A DNA stretch of 40,270 nucleotides from an uncultured Chlorobiaceae bacterium (GTDB lineage: Bacteria; Bacteroidota; Chlorobiia; Chlorobiales; Chlorobiaceae), in the NCBI GenBank assembly GCA_903940125.1, contig CAJAJL010000112.1:1-40270 (forward strand), in the 5' to 3' direction. The first letter of the stretch is position 1. The number at the start of each line of letters is the position of its first letter. A model generated the notes under the pieces. The model did not search any database. It was not told the DNA's origin and was given only the letters and a program-made list of their open reading frames with translations. This document shows, one piece after another, positions 26,180-36,360 of this stretch. The position numbers and the translations under genes were made by a program.

Positions 26180-26383
26180 TTATTCTTCTGACTGATTGAT
26201 CTCAGGTTGTAATGGCGGCGGCTGAGCCGGCAAAAGCTCCTTAACCTGTTTCATGACAGCATTCGCGACAAAAAGCCCTGCACCACCAACCACTATTCCA
26301 GAAAGACCGTGAAACAGAATCGGCATACCAAGAGGTGAAAACAACAAAGCCCCTCCAGCCAGACCAGTAGCTTCTTTCAGCAT
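26180..26383 (-). CDS. very small glycine-rich membrane protein (67 aa)
   Basis: The 67-residue product has about 45 hydrophobic, glycine-rich residues (LAGGALLFSPLGMPILFHGL and IVVGGAGLFVANAVM) that could form two short membrane helices in a hairpin. A charged, proline-rich tail follows (QVKELLPAQPPPLQPEINQ). GGGAGTG before the ATG is a good Shine-Dalgarno. I do not recognise a family. Small hydrophobic helix-hairpin proteins of this kind occur in chlorosome envelopes and in many other membranes, so no function is claimed. It is transcribed towards bchU and shares the hairpin between them. Confidence 0.65.
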   Translation of the reverse strand: MLKEATGLAGGALLFSPLGMPILFHGLSGIVVGGAGLFVANAVMKQVKELLPAQPPPLQPEINQSEE

Positions 26384-26502
26384 ATCACTCCCGTTCAGTT
26401 TGCTTAAGATTATGGGTTACTCGTATAAATAACTGTATAAATATAAACATCTGTCAATATCGAGACAAGTTGCTCGTATAAAATATGAAGGATGTCGGAA
26501 CA

Positions 26503-27783
26503 TCAGGTGCCGAGGGCTGTTCCTGGTTTGAGAGATGCAGCTATACGGGCGGGGATAAAAGCAAAAAGGAGCGTCAGGGCAATGACAGCTATTGAGACCA
26601 AAGCGTAATCGATCGGATCAATAAGCAGTGGTACATATTTAATGAAGTAACTTTTTTCGGGCAGAGTGATGAGGTGAAAGCGTGACTCGAAAAGGGAGAG
26701 TGAGAGTGCAAGGATATTGCCGGCTGTAATGCCGGACAATGAAATCAGAAGGGCTTGTACCATAAATACCATGCTGATTTTTCCGGGTTCAAGACCAAGG
26801 GCGCTGAGCATGCCTATTTCACGGGTTTTTTCGATTATCAGTACCAGAAGCGTCGAAATAATGTTGAAAACAGCCACAATAGTAATGGTAACAATCAGCA
26901 GTGGCGTTATGTTTTTTTGAAGCTTCAGCCACTCAAAAAGATTTGAATAGCGTTCAAAAACCGTATATCCATAAAAGGGAATTCCAAGAGATGCGGTAAC
27001 CTCTTTCACGGTTTTCGTGAGATCGGCAAGCTTGTGAACGTTGGCATCATACCCGCTTATCATCATGGGGTTAAAGCGCTGTTGCAGTTGTTTCAGATTA
27101 CAGATGACAACATAATCATCAAATCCTTCCTGAAGACCCGTGTCATAAATTCCGCGTATGACTCCGACTTCAAGGTCAAGTGAGGAGAAGAGGTCGACAA
27201 TGCTTTTATTACTTGCAATAAGTTTTGCGCCTGATGCATTATTTCCAAGCCCCACAAGCATAACTTTTTTCCCAACAGTAAGGCCCAGGTTTTCGGCCAG
27301 AGTCTGCCCAGCATAAAGTGCAATTCCCTCATCAACCTGCTTCTCTCCAAAAGGAACAAAAGTTCCTGCCTTGAGAAATTTTTTCATAAAAACCTCCAAT
27401 TGCTGTTGATTGATTCCTTTGACCAGAATCGGCTTGCTCCGAAACGGCTCGCCTTCAACAGCAATACGGCTGCGGAGAACAAAGTTTTTTTCCAGAAAAG
27501 GCGTTACGCCGGATACGTTTGCATTATTCGCTATTTTTGAAACATCTGATCGCCTGTCCTGAAAAAGCTGGTCTTCGGGATGACGGATCTGCATGTGAGC
27601 GCTGAAGCTGATAATCTTGTTTTCCACACTGCCGGCAAAACCTTTGACTATGGAGAGTGTCAGAATAAGTGCAGCAGTTCCAACAGCTATCCCAATAACC
27701 GCGACCATGACAATAAAGGTTGGCTTCGATGCTGACCGTTGCTTGAATGCAAAACGTCTGGCAATGTAGAACTCAGGTTTCAT
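26503..27783 (-). CDS. LolC/LolE-family ABC transporter permease
   Basis: The 426-residue protein has the FtsX/LolC layout: one N-terminal membrane helix (about 22-45), a large periplasmic domain (about 46-285) and three C-terminal helices (about 295-320, 345-370 and 390-415). Typical segments are the ARRFAFK start and EKTREIGMLSALGLEPGKI in the coupling region. Family members release lipoproteins from the inner membrane or move other envelope cargo. No ABC ATPase (LolD) gene is next to it, so the ATPase must be encoded elsewhere. Its start overlaps the end of the diguanylate cyclase gene (ATGA), so the two are translationally coupled. Confidence 0.87.
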   Translation of the reverse strand: MKPEFYIARRFAFKQRSASKPTFIVMVAVIGIAVGTAALILTLSIVKGFAGSVENKIISFSAHMQIRHPEDQLFQDRRSDVSKIANNANVSGVTPFLEKNFVLRSRIAVEGEPFRSKPILVKGINQQQLEVFMKKFLKAGTFVPFGEKQVDEGIALYAGQTLAENLGLTVGKKVMLVGLGNNASGAKLIASNKSIVDLFSSLDLEVGVIRGIYDTGLQEGFDDYVVICNLKQLQQRFNPMMISGYDANVHKLADLTKTVKEVTASLGIPFYGYTVFERYSNLFEWLKLQKNITPLLIVTITIVAVFNIISTLLVLIIEKTREIGMLSALGLEPGKISMVFMVQALLISLSGITAGNILALSLSLFESRFHLITLPEKSYFIKYVPLLIDPIDYALVSIAVIALTLLFAFIPARIAASLKPGTALGT

Positions 27784-29072
27784 CCTGCTTTACTTTGCGG
27801 AATGTTCATGGAGGCAAAGGTCACGACGGTGTTTCTTCCGGCGGATTTGGCCATATAAAGGGCCCTGTCGGCATTGTTGGTCAGTGTCTCCCTGTCGGAA
27901 GCATCACCGGGAAAAGTCGCTATTCCTATACTGACCGTCAGGTGCCCAGCTTTTTTTTGATGTTTACTCGAAAATTGTGCAGCACCGATAACTTTGCGAA
28001 GACGTTCTGCAACCTCCTTTACCGTAACAGAATCTGTCTCGGGCAGCAAAACGGCGAATTCGTCACCGCCGAACCTTGCGGGAACATCGGACATGCGGCA
28101 CTGACTGATGATAAGATCAGCAATACTTTTCAGAGCATGATCTCCGGCAATATGACCGTTGGTATCATTGTACTGCTTGAAATAATCGATATCGATCATC
28201 GCAAGGGAGACCTTGTCTCCGTGACGTCTGGCTCGTTCTATATCAATAATAAGATGCTCCTTAAAGTGACGATAATTGTAGAGATTGGTCTTTTCATCAC
28301 GAATATGAAGTTCATCAAGCATTTTATTTTTTTCCTCAATCTCGCCACAAAAACTCATGATTGACTCGGTAATCTGAGTAATATCGCTGGAGTATTCTGT
28401 TTCAGCCAACTCCTTTTTAATTTCCTCAGCGGTATCATGGATACTCTCAGGTATGTCTCTGTTCAGCAGTTTCAGCTGTCCTGAAAGCTGGGCAAGAGGC
28501 AGAAGCGTCTGCCTGTAATTGTTATGCAGCAGCCATCCGGCTGTAATACTCAGGGTGAGAAGCACAGCAAGAATAAAAAAAAGAAAAAACTGATTGATGA
28601 CAACAAGTTCGTCAGCTGCCACCTTAGTCTCAACCTTTGCTTTGTCTATGGTATTTTCCAGTCCAAACCTGAAAAGTTCAAGATTTTCGCCTGTAAGTAC
28701 CACAGTCCAGTTCTGTCTGTCGGCATGCATCGGAGCAACCGGCTGCAATCCGGCATCCTGCATCTGAACAAGAAGTTTTTCATAGATAAGACGCAGCACA
28801 CCTGCATACTGCTTGATGCTTAACTTTCGCTCCTCTCCGGCAACTGTTATAGTATGCGCCAGATTTCGGGAAAGATCGTATTCAATAAGTTTGCTCCTGA
28901 AATCCACAAGCTCCAGATAGCATGTCTGTTTTTTTTCGACCTTTTTAAGCAGATCGTGCTGCATAACAAGAAATCCTGCAGTACCGGCTATCACAATCAG
29001 GATACAGATCGTTCCTGTAAAAATTATAGCCTGTAAAGGAGATATTTTCTTTATCGAATGCAGAGCACCCAT
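27780..29072 (-). CDS. membrane diguanylate cyclase with periplasmic sensor domain
   Basis: The 430-residue protein has a membrane helix at about 14-36, a periplasmic domain of roughly 120 residues, a second helix at about 158-182, a HAMP-like linker and a C-terminal GGDEF domain. The active site is RFGGDEFAV at about 331-339. RMSD five residues before it fits the RxxD inhibitory I-site, so feedback inhibition by c-di-GMP is likely. It should make c-di-GMP in response to a periplasmic signal. Six bases separate it from the PstS-like lipoprotein gene upstream, so that protein may act as its ligand sensor. The output (adhesion, motility or envelope) is not shown. Confidence 0.92.
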   Translation of the reverse strand: MGALHSIKKISPLQAIIFTGTICILIVIAGTAGFLVMQHDLLKKVEKKQTCYLELVDFRSKLIEYDLSRNLAHTITVAGEERKLSIKQYAGVLRLIYEKLLVQMQDAGLQPVAPMHADRQNWTVVLTGENLELFRFGLENTIDKAKVETKVAADELVVINQFFLFFILAVLLTLSITAGWLLHNNYRQTLLPLAQLSGQLKLLNRDIPESIHDTAEEIKKELAETEYSSDITQITESIMSFCGEIEEKNKMLDELHIRDEKTNLYNYRHFKEHLIIDIERARRHGDKVSLAMIDIDYFKQYNDTNGHIAGDHALKSIADLIISQCRMSDVPARFGGDEFAVLLPETDSVTVKEVAERLRKVIGAAQFSSKHQKKAGHLTVSIGIATFPGDASDRETLTNNADRALYMAKSAGRNTVVTFASMNIPQSKAG

Positions 29073-29077
29073 AACAT

Positions 29078-29980
29078 TTATTTCAAAATAATAGTCCGTT
29101 CAAATGCCTTGTAAGGGGCAAGAGAGCTTCTTTCAAATGCTTTCTGGCCTGAACTGCTCAACCAGGAACCAAACCCTGCGGCAAGTGCATCGCCGGAATA
29201 ATATACATAGTAAACGGTCGTAACAAGAGGATAGCTTCCTTCAAAGATATTTTGCTGGGTAGGCTCGTACGCTGATATTCCGTCGGGCTCTTTTGCAAGA
29301 GGAACGATTCTGATATTCTTTTCAATCCAGTCCACTTTAATCCCTCTATCAAGAGATGAACGAAAAAGCATTCCAATTGCCTTATTATCGGTGGAAACTC
29401 TTCTGATAAGTTCAGTTTCGTTGCTGCAGCCCCGTGCTTTAAAATCTTTTTTATCTATTCCGACACCTGCGGCAAAAACTGACTGAAGACGGTAATCATC
29501 AGCCGTTACAAGAGGAAGTATCCCATTGTTCACCTTACCGGAAAAAAGAGATTTAAGCTCCTTTATTGAAAGCTTCCTGACAGGACTCATGCGATTGACA
29601 ATACAGATAATAGCATCACGAGCGACAGGTTCTCGGCGAAGCGGACGTTGCATGGTTGTAAACAAAGAATCCTCAGCCGTCCCTGGTTCACCGCTGATCA
29701 TTGCGGCACGGGCATTGTGACTCAGAAGATGTTTGATAGTCTTGTTGGAACCGGAAGGCAGGATTGTGATTGCAGCATCCGGATAATAACGGGTAAAAGT
29801 CTCAATCTGACTGCTGGCAATATCGCCAAGCTGCCGATCGACAGCAAGTGTCATCTGTCCGCTCAGGGCACTGTCAGCGACCTTCCGCTGCGAACAGTTC
29901 ATCAAAAACAACATGGCCGAAAAAAGGAAAAGAGCGTTAATCAGCTTGATGGAGACACTCCGGTTTACCTTGTTATTCAT
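29078..29980 (-). CDS. PstS-like substrate-binding lipoprotein
   Basis: The 300-residue protein has an N-terminal signal ending in a lipobox-like LFLMNC with Cys29, so it is probably lipid-anchored. The rest is a type 2 periplasmic binding fold of the PstS family (AITILPSGSNKTIKHLL, MISGEPG, IVNRMSPVRKLSIKELKSLFSGK, TTVYYVYYSGD). PstS proteins bind phosphate, though related ones sense other anions. No pst transporter genes are present. The next gene, six bases away, is a membrane diguanylate cyclase, so this lipoprotein may regulate that enzyme rather than import a solute. It is the first gene of a three-gene operon that ends with a LolC/E-like permease. Confidence 0.85.
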   Translation of the reverse strand: MNNKVNRSVSIKLINALFLFSAMLFLMNCSQRKVADSALSGQMTLAVDRQLGDIASSQIETFTRYYPDAAITILPSGSNKTIKHLLSHNARAAMISGEPGTAEDSLFTTMQRPLRREPVARDAIICIVNRMSPVRKLSIKELKSLFSGKVNNGILPLVTADDYRLQSVFAAGVGIDKKDFKARGCSNETELIRRVSTDNKAIGMLFRSSLDRGIKVDWIEKNIRIVPLAKEPDGISAYEPTQQNIFEGSYPLVTTVYYVYYSGDALAAGFGSWLSSSGQKAFERSSLAPYKAFERTIILK

Positions 29981-30228
29981 AGCAATTCATAGTCAAATAT
30001 TCGCAGTCAAAAATGCAATTGTTGAAATTTGCCGGAACTTACCAGCTAAGATAGCCAGAAAAAAGATGTTGCCATAAAAAACAACTGCTCTGTTACCATC
30101 TTGAAAATAATTGATTCTCTCCTTGAAAATCAGATAAAAAAGGTTAATATTTCCACTTTGTTGGATATTTATTCATAAAATATTTCGCAACCGCGAGACT
30201 TAAGACAATTAACCAAGCTGCCTTTATC

Positions 30229-31260
30229 ATGAATCAACCGGTATCAGATGGTTCGCAAAAATATTCAGTATCGATCATTGGTGCTTCAGGCTATTCAGGC
30301 GCTGAACTGACGAGGCTGCTCCTTCATCATCCGCAGGTTGAGCTTCGGGAACTTTATGCTTTTTCACAGACAGGAAAACCCGTATCAGAGCTCTACCCCG
30401 CTCTTGACTGTGACATGAGTTACAAGTCCTACAACGGAGAAACAGAGAGCGATATCTTTTTTCTTGCACTTCCCCACGGGGAGGCATTGCAGCTTGTTCC
30501 AGCTCTTTTGCAGGCAGGTAAAACCGTCATAGACCTTTCCGGCGATTTCAGGTTGAAGAGCGTTCTTGAGCATCAGCAATTCTATAAACAGGCTAAATCA
30601 CCCGAAGCCGTCATGACCTACGGTATGCCTGAGCTGTTTGGGGAAGAGATAAAAAGCTCCAAGGCAATAAGTAACCCTGGTTGTTTTGCTACCAGTATTA
30701 TTCTTGGTGTTGCTCCGTTATTTCTCAGTAATGCGAGCATAATAAAAGTTCGTTCCATTACTTGCACCTCCACGTCCGGTATTTCCGGAGCCGGGCGCAG
30801 CAGCAAAACAGAATTATCGTTTTCAGAGATGAGCGAAAATGTCAGAGCCTATAAGGTAGGCATCCATCAGCATACCCCTGAAATCATGCAGGCTCTTGGC
30901 ACTTCGACCTCCAATCCATCCTTTGATTTTACCTTTACCCCCATGATCGGTGCACTCGTTAGGGGTATCTACAGCGTTCTTAATGTCCAGCTGGACAAAC
31001 CATCTGACATGGAAGATATAAAGCGGCACTACAGGAATTTTTACAGGAATGCACCATTTGTAAGAGTGCGTGAAAGCATGACGGAGGTCAGGCATGTCTA
31101 CCGTACAAATAATTGCGATATACATGTTGCTCATGCCGGTGCAGGCGGTTCACTTGTCATTGTGACAGCAATAGACAATCTTTTGAAAGGTGCTGCTGGA
31201 CAGGCAGTACAGAACATGAATATCATGCTCGGCATTGATGAAAGAACCGGGCTGTCATAA
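30229..31260 (+). CDS. argC: N-acetyl-gamma-glutamyl-phosphate reductase (ArgC)
   Basis: ArgC reduces N-acetylglutamyl phosphate with NADPH, the third step of arginine synthesis. The 343-residue protein has the Rossmann start [13 protein letters not shown] (15-27) and the catalytic cysteine C152 in SNPGCFATS, with the conserved [11 protein letters not shown] loop and HQHTPEI (histidine of the active site) further on. Length is usual for the family. It is the first gene of argCJBFRG; the 248-base divergent region upstream should contain the operon promoter and an ArgR site, but I could not identify either with confidence. Confidence 0.95.
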   Translation: MNQPVSDGSQKYSVSIIGASGYSGAELTRLLLHHPQVELRELYAFSQTGKPVSELYPALDCDMSYKSYNGETESDIFFLALPHGEALQLVPALLQAGKTVIDLSGDFRLKSVLEHQQFYKQAKSPEAVMTYGMPELFGEEIKSSKAISNPGCFATSIILGVAPLFLSNASIIKVRSITCTSTSGISGAGRSSKTELSFSEMSENVRAYKVGIHQHTPEIMQALGTSTSNPSFDFTFTPMIGALVRGIYSVLNVQLDKPSDMEDIKRHYRNFYRNAPFVRVRESMTEVRHVYRTNNCDIHVAHAGAGGSLVIVTAIDNLLKGAAGQAVQNMNIMLGIDERTGLS

Positions 31261-31294
31261 TCAATTTCCTTAATATTTAACACTTCATACTGCA

Positions 31295-32581
31295 TTGGAG
31301 AAACTCAACAAAGGGCTTAAAATAATTCAGGAGCTTGCTGCTGCAACCTCCTGGCCGGCGGCGGTCATTCCTATGGAAGCAGATTCAGATGGAACGCATG
31401 GATTCTGGCCGGAAGGTTTTTCTTCCGGTGCTGTTGCTGCCGGAATTAAATACAGCAGCCGCAAAGACCTGATGCTGCTCTCAGCAGATGCCCCCTGCAG
31501 CGCTGCCGCACTCTTTACAACAAACCTCTGCTGTGCTGCTCCTGTTATGCTTTCGCGTAAACATCTTGAACAATCCGCTTCTTCGATCCGCGCAATTGTC
31601 AGCAACAGCGGAAATGCCAATGCAGCTACCGGTGCACAGGGAATGGATGACGCGCTGGCCATGGCTGAAGCTGCAGCTCGTGAACTTGCCATCAAACCTG
31701 AAGAGGTTCTGGTTGCTTCAACCGGCGTTATCGGTCAGCTTCTGCCGATGGAAAAAGTTCTGGGTGGTATCGTTTCCCTGCCCTCCAGCATGCAGCGCAA
31801 CTCAGTGATTGATACCGCACAGGCCATAATGACCACCGATACTTTTCCGAAGTTTTTCACGCTTGAAGTCAGTCTTTCCAAGGGGAATGTCCGTCTGAGC
31901 GGACTCGCGAAAGGGTCAGGCATGATTTGTCCGAACATGGCTACCATGCTTGCTTTTATTACTACCGATGCCGCTATGACTCCCTCTCTTCTTCATGAAG
32001 CGCTTCAGAGAGCAAACCGCAGCAGCTTTAACGCCATTACGGTTGATGGTGATACAAGTACGAACGATATGGTCTCCATACTTGCCAGCGGCACCGGCCC
32101 TGAAATCGCCTCTGACAGCCCTGACTACACCTTGTTTTGTGAAGCACTTGAGGCGTTGATGATTTTTCTTGCAAAGCTTATCGTCATTGACGGAGAAGGA
32201 GCAACTAAACTTGTTGAGATCAACGTTGTTGGAGCATCAGACCATAAGGATGCAGAACTTGCAGCCAGGACAATCGCCCAGTCAAGTCTTGTAAAGACGG
32301 CTATTCACGGGGAAGATGCCAACTGGGGAAGAATTATTGCCGCAGCGGGTCGTTCAGGAGCACGCTTCAATCAGGATGAGCTTGAGCTGCATTTCAATGA
32401 CTTTATCGTGCTTAAACCGGGTTTAATTGCCGACTTTTCTGAAGAGAGTGCGGCTGAAATCATGGCGAAAAATTCCTATGCCATCACACTTCGGCTTGGC
32501 AGCGGACCTGGATGTGCAAGGATATGGACCTGTGATTTGAGCAAGGAATATGTCGATATAAACGGAAGCTATCGAAGCTGA
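31295..32581 (+). CDS. argJ: bifunctional ornithine acetyltransferase / N-acetylglutamate synthase (ArgJ)
   Basis: ArgJ recycles the acetyl group from N-acetylornithine to glutamate and may also use acetyl-CoA. The reading frame begins with a TTG at 31295 (428 residues); an ATG at 31373 is the alternative, but it would remove 26 residues. The self-cleavage and nucleophile site is in [13 protein letters not shown], with the Thr at residue 217. The segments [12 protein letters not shown] and [14 protein letters not shown] are typical. It lies 34 bases after argC in the operon. The protein splits at Ala-Thr into alpha and beta chains in known homologues. The true start is uncertain. Confidence 0.94.
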   Translation: MEKLNKGLKIIQELAAATSWPAAVIPMEADSDGTHGFWPEGFSSGAVAAGIKYSSRKDLMLLSADAPCSAAALFTTNLCCAAPVMLSRKHLEQSASSIRAIVSNSGNANAATGAQGMDDALAMAEAAARELAIKPEEVLVASTGVIGQLLPMEKVLGGIVSLPSSMQRNSVIDTAQAIMTTDTFPKFFTLEVSLSKGNVRLSGLAKGSGMICPNMATMLAFITTDAAMTPSLLHEALQRANRSSFNAITVDGDTSTNDMVSILASGTGPEIASDSPDYTLFCEALEALMIFLAKLIVIDGEGATKLVEINVVGASDHKDAELAARTIAQSSLVKTAIHGEDANWGRIIAAAGRSGARFNQDELELHFNDFIVLKPGLIADFSEESAAEIMAKNSYAITLRLGSGPGCARIWTCDLSKEYVDINGSYRS

Positions 32582-32618
32582 AAATTTCTTTAACCTGTAC
32601 AAGAATCTATTTCGAAAA

Positions 32619-33512
32619 ATGGAACATTCAGAGTGCCGTGAACTAAAATCTGTAAGAAAGGCCCCTCAGGCAGCTATCGGACAGGTTCTGATTGAGGCTT
32701 TACCTTATATACGCCAGTTCGAAGGAACAACCTTTGTTATTAAATATGGCGGCTCTGCAATGAAGGATGCATTCCTTAAAAACATATTTGCTCAGAACGT
32801 GACGCTTTTGCGCAAAGTCGGCATCAACGTAGTGCTTGTTCACGGCGGAGGAGATGCCATAACCAGAACTGCTGAAAAACTTGGACTGAATTCGCGCTTT
32901 GTTCAAGGCAGACGAGTCACCGACAAGGAGATGATTTCCGTTATCCAGATGACGCTTGCCGGCAAGGTCAACCAGGATATTGTGCAGTTGATCAGTGAAC
33001 ATGGAGGTAAAGCTGTTGGAGTGACAGGTCTGGATGCCGATACCATAAGTGCGGTACCCCACCAGAACGCTGAAACTCTGGGTCTTGTAGGTGAGGTTGC
33101 TCAAATTAACACAAGCTATATAGATCTGCTGTGCCATGCAGGACTTATTCCTGTTATAGCACCCATCGGATTTGACGAAAAGGGAAATATCTATAATATC
33201 AATGCCGATGATGCCGCAAGCAGTATTGCTATTGCATTGAAAGCGGAAAAACTCATTTATGTCAGTGATGTTGAAGGCATTCATGTGGGCGACAGAATAC
33301 TGAAAACCATCTGCAAGGCTGAAGCCGCTGATTTTATCGAACAGGGCATTATTTCCGGCGGTATGATCCCGAAAGTGCTCTCAGCATTCAATACACTGGA
33401 CGGCGGAGTTGGAAAAATTCATCTTATAGACGGAAAATCAACACACTCTCTTTTGCTTGAAATATTCACTCACGAAGGCGTCGGTACCCAGTTTATAGCA
33501 GAACAGGACTAA
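32619..33512 (+). CDS. argB: acetylglutamate kinase (ArgB)
   Basis: The 297-residue protein phosphorylates N-acetylglutamate with ATP, the second arginine step. It has the N-terminal [10 protein letters not shown] (about 40-49) with the catalytic lysine, [11 protein letters not shown] (about 73-83) and the nucleotide-binding DVEGI. The last part ([10 protein letters not shown]) carries the second conserved lysine. An N-terminal extension of about 20 residues ([15 protein letters not shown] preceded by [15 protein letters not shown]) is present; in hexameric arginine-sensitive kinases such a helix takes part in feedback inhibition, so arginine control is plausible. It is 37 bases after argJ. 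Confidence 0.95.
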   Translation: MEHSECRELKSVRKAPQAAIGQVLIEALPYIRQFEGTTFVIKYGGSAMKDAFLKNIFAQNVTLLRKVGINVVLVHGGGDAITRTAEKLGLNSRFVQGRRVTDKEMISVIQMTLAGKVNQDIVQLISEHGGKAVGVTGLDADTISAVPHQNAETLGLVGEVAQINTSYIDLLCHAGLIPVIAPIGFDEKGNIYNINADDAASSIAIALKAEKLIYVSDVEGIHVGDRILKTICKAEAADFIEQGIISGGMIPKVLSAFNTLDGGVGKIHLIDGKSTHSLLLEIFTHEGVGTQFIAEQD

Positions 33513-33539
33513 GAAATCAATCCTTAAACAAATAATGGA

Positions 33540-34559
33540 ATGGAAGCGGTTAATAACATAAAGCAGGAGTTGGCAAAACGTGATTTTCTGGGATTTTCTC
33601 ACCTGGATGCCGCTAAAATCATTGAATTATTCGATTACTCCCTTTTTATCAAAAAGAAGAGAAAGGAAAGCCCCTCCGTATCAGCCTTTCTACCGTTGCG
33701 CGATAAAACGGTAGCTATGATTTTCAGCAAGCCATCCTTACGAACAAGGGTTTCTTTTGAACTTGGCATTCATGAACTTGGTGGATATGCAATAAATCTT
33801 GATGGTCAATCAATCGGTCTTGGCTCGCGTGAATCGGTTGAGGACGTCGCCAGGCTTTTGTCTCGCTATAACAATGCTATTGTTGCTAGACTGCATGAGC
33901 ATGCCGTTATAGAGGGGATAGCAGAGCATGCTACAATTCCGGTTATCAATGCACTGACCGATCTTTCGCATCCATGCCAGGTGCTTGCAGATGTCTTTAC
34001 TCTTTATGAGAGGTCGTTGTGGCATGATAATATCAAGGTTGTTTTTGTCGGTGACGGTAACAATGTGGCCAATTCATGGATAGAACTGGCAGGCATCCTT
34101 CCCTTTCATTTTGTGCTTGCCTGTCCGGAAGGATATACCCCGAATCAGGAAATTCTGGATGCTGCCATAAAAAAAGGAATAAGCCGGATTGAAATTCTGC
34201 ACGATCCTCTGAAAGCAGCTTCCAACGCTGATGTGCTCTATACCGATGTCTGGACCAGTATGGGCCAGGAAAAAGAAAACGAAGAACGCCTCACAATATT
34301 TTCACCTTTTCAGATCAACAGCACCTTGCTTGGTATGGCAAAACCTTCAGCCGTGGTCATGCACTGCATGCCGGCTCACCGAGGTAAAGAGATAAGTGCA
34401 GAGGTCATGGACGGCTCCCAATCCATTATTCTTGATCAGGCCGAAAACCGGCTTCATGTCCAAAAAGCACTTCTGGTCAAGCTTTTGAACCATGATGAGT
34501 ACCGAAAATTTCATCTTACCCATAGACTGCTGAATGCTTCCAAAAAAATCAAGAGCTGA
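33540..34559 (+). CDS. argF: ornithine carbamoyltransferase (ArgF)
   Basis: The 339-residue protein makes citrulline from ornithine and carbamoyl phosphate. The carbamoyl-phosphate motif SLRTRVSFE is at about 66-74, HPCQV at about 141-145 and the ornithine/catalytic HCMPAHRG at about 280-287. GDGNNVANSW precedes it. Both substrate loops are intact. The ATG at 33540 is used; an overlapping ATG at 33535 leads into a short, stopped frame. It lies 27 bases after argB and 14 bases before argR. Nothing unusual was seen. Confidence 0.95.
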   Translation: MEAVNNIKQELAKRDFLGFSHLDAAKIIELFDYSLFIKKKRKESPSVSAFLPLRDKTVAMIFSKPSLRTRVSFELGIHELGGYAINLDGQSIGLGSRESVEDVARLLSRYNNAIVARLHEHAVIEGIAEHATIPVINALTDLSHPCQVLADVFTLYERSLWHDNIKVVFVGDGNNVANSWIELAGILPFHFVLACPEGYTPNQEILDAAIKKGISRIEILHDPLKAASNADVLYTDVWTSMGQEKENEERLTIFSPFQINSTLLGMAKPSAVVMHCMPAHRGKEISAEVMDGSQSIILDQAENRLHVQKALLVKLLNHDEYRKFHLTHRLLNASKKIKS

Positions 34560-34573
34560 AAGGGAAAGCAACC

Positions 34574-35020
34574 ATGAACAAGCATGCAAGGCAGTTAAAA
34601 ATCAGAGAAATTCTTCAGCAGAACAGGGTTGGAAATCAGCACGACCTGCTGCAGCTTCTTCGTGATTCCGGAATGAAAGTCGCACAGGCAACACTTTCAC
34701 GCGACTGTGCGGAACTTGGGCTTATCCGGTCGAAAACCGACGGAAATTACCGGCTTCTGTTTCCTGAAGATAACGCCGGCCGGATCATCAAAGGTCTTGT
34801 TGGAATTGAGGTACTTGCTGTTAATTCAAATGAAACAACGGTAATTATCAAGACTCTTCCGGGTCGTGCTCACGGTGTTGGATCCTATCTTGATCAGCTG
34901 AGAAGCCCGCTTATTCTCGGCACAATCGCTGGAGATGATACGGTGCTGCTCATTCCAACTTCTGTTGCAAACATTTCGGCTTTGATATCATATATTCATA
35001 AAAATCTTTCAAAAAACTGA
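34574..35020 (+). CDS. argR: arginine repressor ArgR
   Basis: The 148-residue regulator has a winged-helix DNA-binding half (about 1-70, KIREILQQNRVGNQHDLLQLL and ATLSRDCAELGLIR) and a C-terminal arginine-binding, oligomer-forming half with GRAHGVGSYLDQL and LGTIAGDDTVLL. It represses or activates arginine genes according to arginine level. It sits inside the operon between argF and argG, so it probably controls its own synthesis together with the enzymes. The DNA-contacting residues look intact. A weak Shine-Dalgarno (GAAAGGG) is visible before the ATG. Confidence 0.95.
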   Translation: MNKHARQLKIREILQQNRVGNQHDLLQLLRDSGMKVAQATLSRDCAELGLIRSKTDGNYRLLFPEDNAGRIIKGLVGIEVLAVNSNETTVIIKTLPGRAHGVGSYLDQLRSPLILGTIAGDDTVLLIPTSVANISALISYIHKNLSKN

Positions 35021-35038
35021 TAATTTAATTGAACACGC

Positions 35039-36241
35039 ATGAGTAAGGAAAAAATTGCAATAGCCTATTCCGGTGGATTGGACACATCCATCATGATCAA
35101 ATGGCTGAAAGACAAGTATGGTGCAGATATTGTTGCCGTTACTGGTAATCTCGGACAGCAGAAAGAGATTGAAAACCTTGAAGCGAAAGCACTCTCTACC
35201 GGAGCTTCGAAATTCAAGTTTGTTGACCTGCGCAAAGAATTTGTCGAAGAATATATCTGGCGAGCACTCAAGGCCGGAGCTCTCTATGAGGATGTCTACC
35301 CGCTTGCGACCGCGCTTGGACGCCCCCTGCTTGCAAAAGCCCTTGTCGATACCGCACTCGAGGAAGGATGCACCATGCTTGCCCATGGTTGCACGGGAAA
35401 AGGCAACGACCAGGTGCGCTTCGAAGTCACTTTTGCCTCACTTGCACCGCATCTAAAAGTGCTTGCTCCCCTGCGTGAATGGGAGTTCACCTCAAGAGAA
35501 GCTGAAATTGCCTATGCACTGGAACACAATATTCCAGTATCCGCTACCAAAAAGAGCCCATACTCAATCGATGAAAATATCTGGGGAATCAGTATCGAGT
35601 GCGGTGTGCTTGAAAATCCAATGATTGCACCTCCCGAAGATGCCTATCAGATAACCACCTCCCCTGAGAATGCTCCGGATACACCGGCAGTTGTCGATAT
35701 CGAGTTTGAAAAAGGTATTCCGGTCTCACTTGATGGCAAAAAATTAAGCGGTCTTGACCTTATCATCCGACTTAATGAGATCGGTGCAGCTAATGGCATT
35801 GGACGGCTTGACATGATCGAAAATCGTGTTGTCGGCATTAAATCCCGTGAAATTTATGAAGCTCCTGCAGCAACAATCCTCCATTTTGCTCACCGTGAAC
35901 TTGAACGCCTTACCCTCGAGAAATCGGTGTTCCAGTACAAAAAGAATATCAGTCAGGATTACGCCAACATCATTTATAACGGCATCTGGTTTTCTCCAAT
36001 GAGAAAGGCGCTTGACGGATTTGTGAATGAAACACAGCATCCGGTAACCGGTCTCGTACGTCTGAAGCTTTATAAAGGTGGTGTGTCGCTTCTTGGAAGA
36101 AATTCACCATACTCGCTTTATAACGAGGAGCTGGCTACCTATACTGAGGCTGACACCTTCAACCATAAGGCGGCGGCTGGTTTTATACACCTGTATGGTC
36201 TTGGTCTGAAAACATTCAGCGAAGTCAATCAAGGGAAATAA
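35039..36241 (+). CDS. argG: argininosuccinate synthase (ArgG)
   Basis: The 400-residue enzyme joins citrulline and aspartate with ATP. The PP-loop AYSGGLDTS is at residues 9-17, the aspartate/citrulline part has [14 protein letters not shown] (about 117-130), and the later [11 protein letters not shown] and [10 protein letters not shown]-like segment ([12 protein letters not shown]) are typical. Length is usual. It closes the argCJBFRG cluster; argH and argD are not in this window. A hairpin follows at 36260-36288. Confidence 0.95.
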   Translation: MSKEKIAIAYSGGLDTSIMIKWLKDKYGADIVAVTGNLGQQKEIENLEAKALSTGASKFKFVDLRKEFVEEYIWRALKAGALYEDVYPLATALGRPLLAKALVDTALEEGCTMLAHGCTGKGNDQVRFEVTFASLAPHLKVLAPLREWEFTSREAEIAYALEHNIPVSATKKSPYSIDENIWGISIECGVLENPMIAPPEDAYQITTSPENAPDTPAVVDIEFEKGIPVSLDGKKLSGLDLIIRLNEIGAANGIGRLDMIENRVVGIKSREIYEAPAATILHFAHRELERLTLEKSVFQYKKNISQDYANIIYNGIWFSPMRKALDGFVNETQHPVTGLVRLKLYKGGVSLLGRNSPYSLYNEELATYTEADTFNHKAAAGFIHLYGLGLKTFSEVNQGK

Positions 36242-36259
36242 TTTCACCGTTCAGAACTG

Positions 36260-36288
36260 TGTGCAGGTTCGTTTACACGGCCTGCACA
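36260..36288 (+). terminator. possible terminator of the arginine operon
   Basis: TGTGCAGG (36260-36267) pairs perfectly with CCTGCACA (36281-36288) across a 13-base loop, 19 bases after the argG stop. Only three T follow, so strength is uncertain. It separates argG from menE, which begins at 36361. Confidence 0.5.
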
Positions 36289-36360
36289 TTTGCCTGAAAA
36301 ATATGCTTCCCTCCGATAGGCTGTACCCGCTCTAATCTGCCAACATTTACCAACCTCACT

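Noticed and set aside
30100-30228. ARG-box-like sequence near 30168-30183 upstream of argC
   Set aside because: TTATTCATAAAATATT only partly resembles an ArgR half-site pair and occurs in AT-rich DNA, so it was not called.
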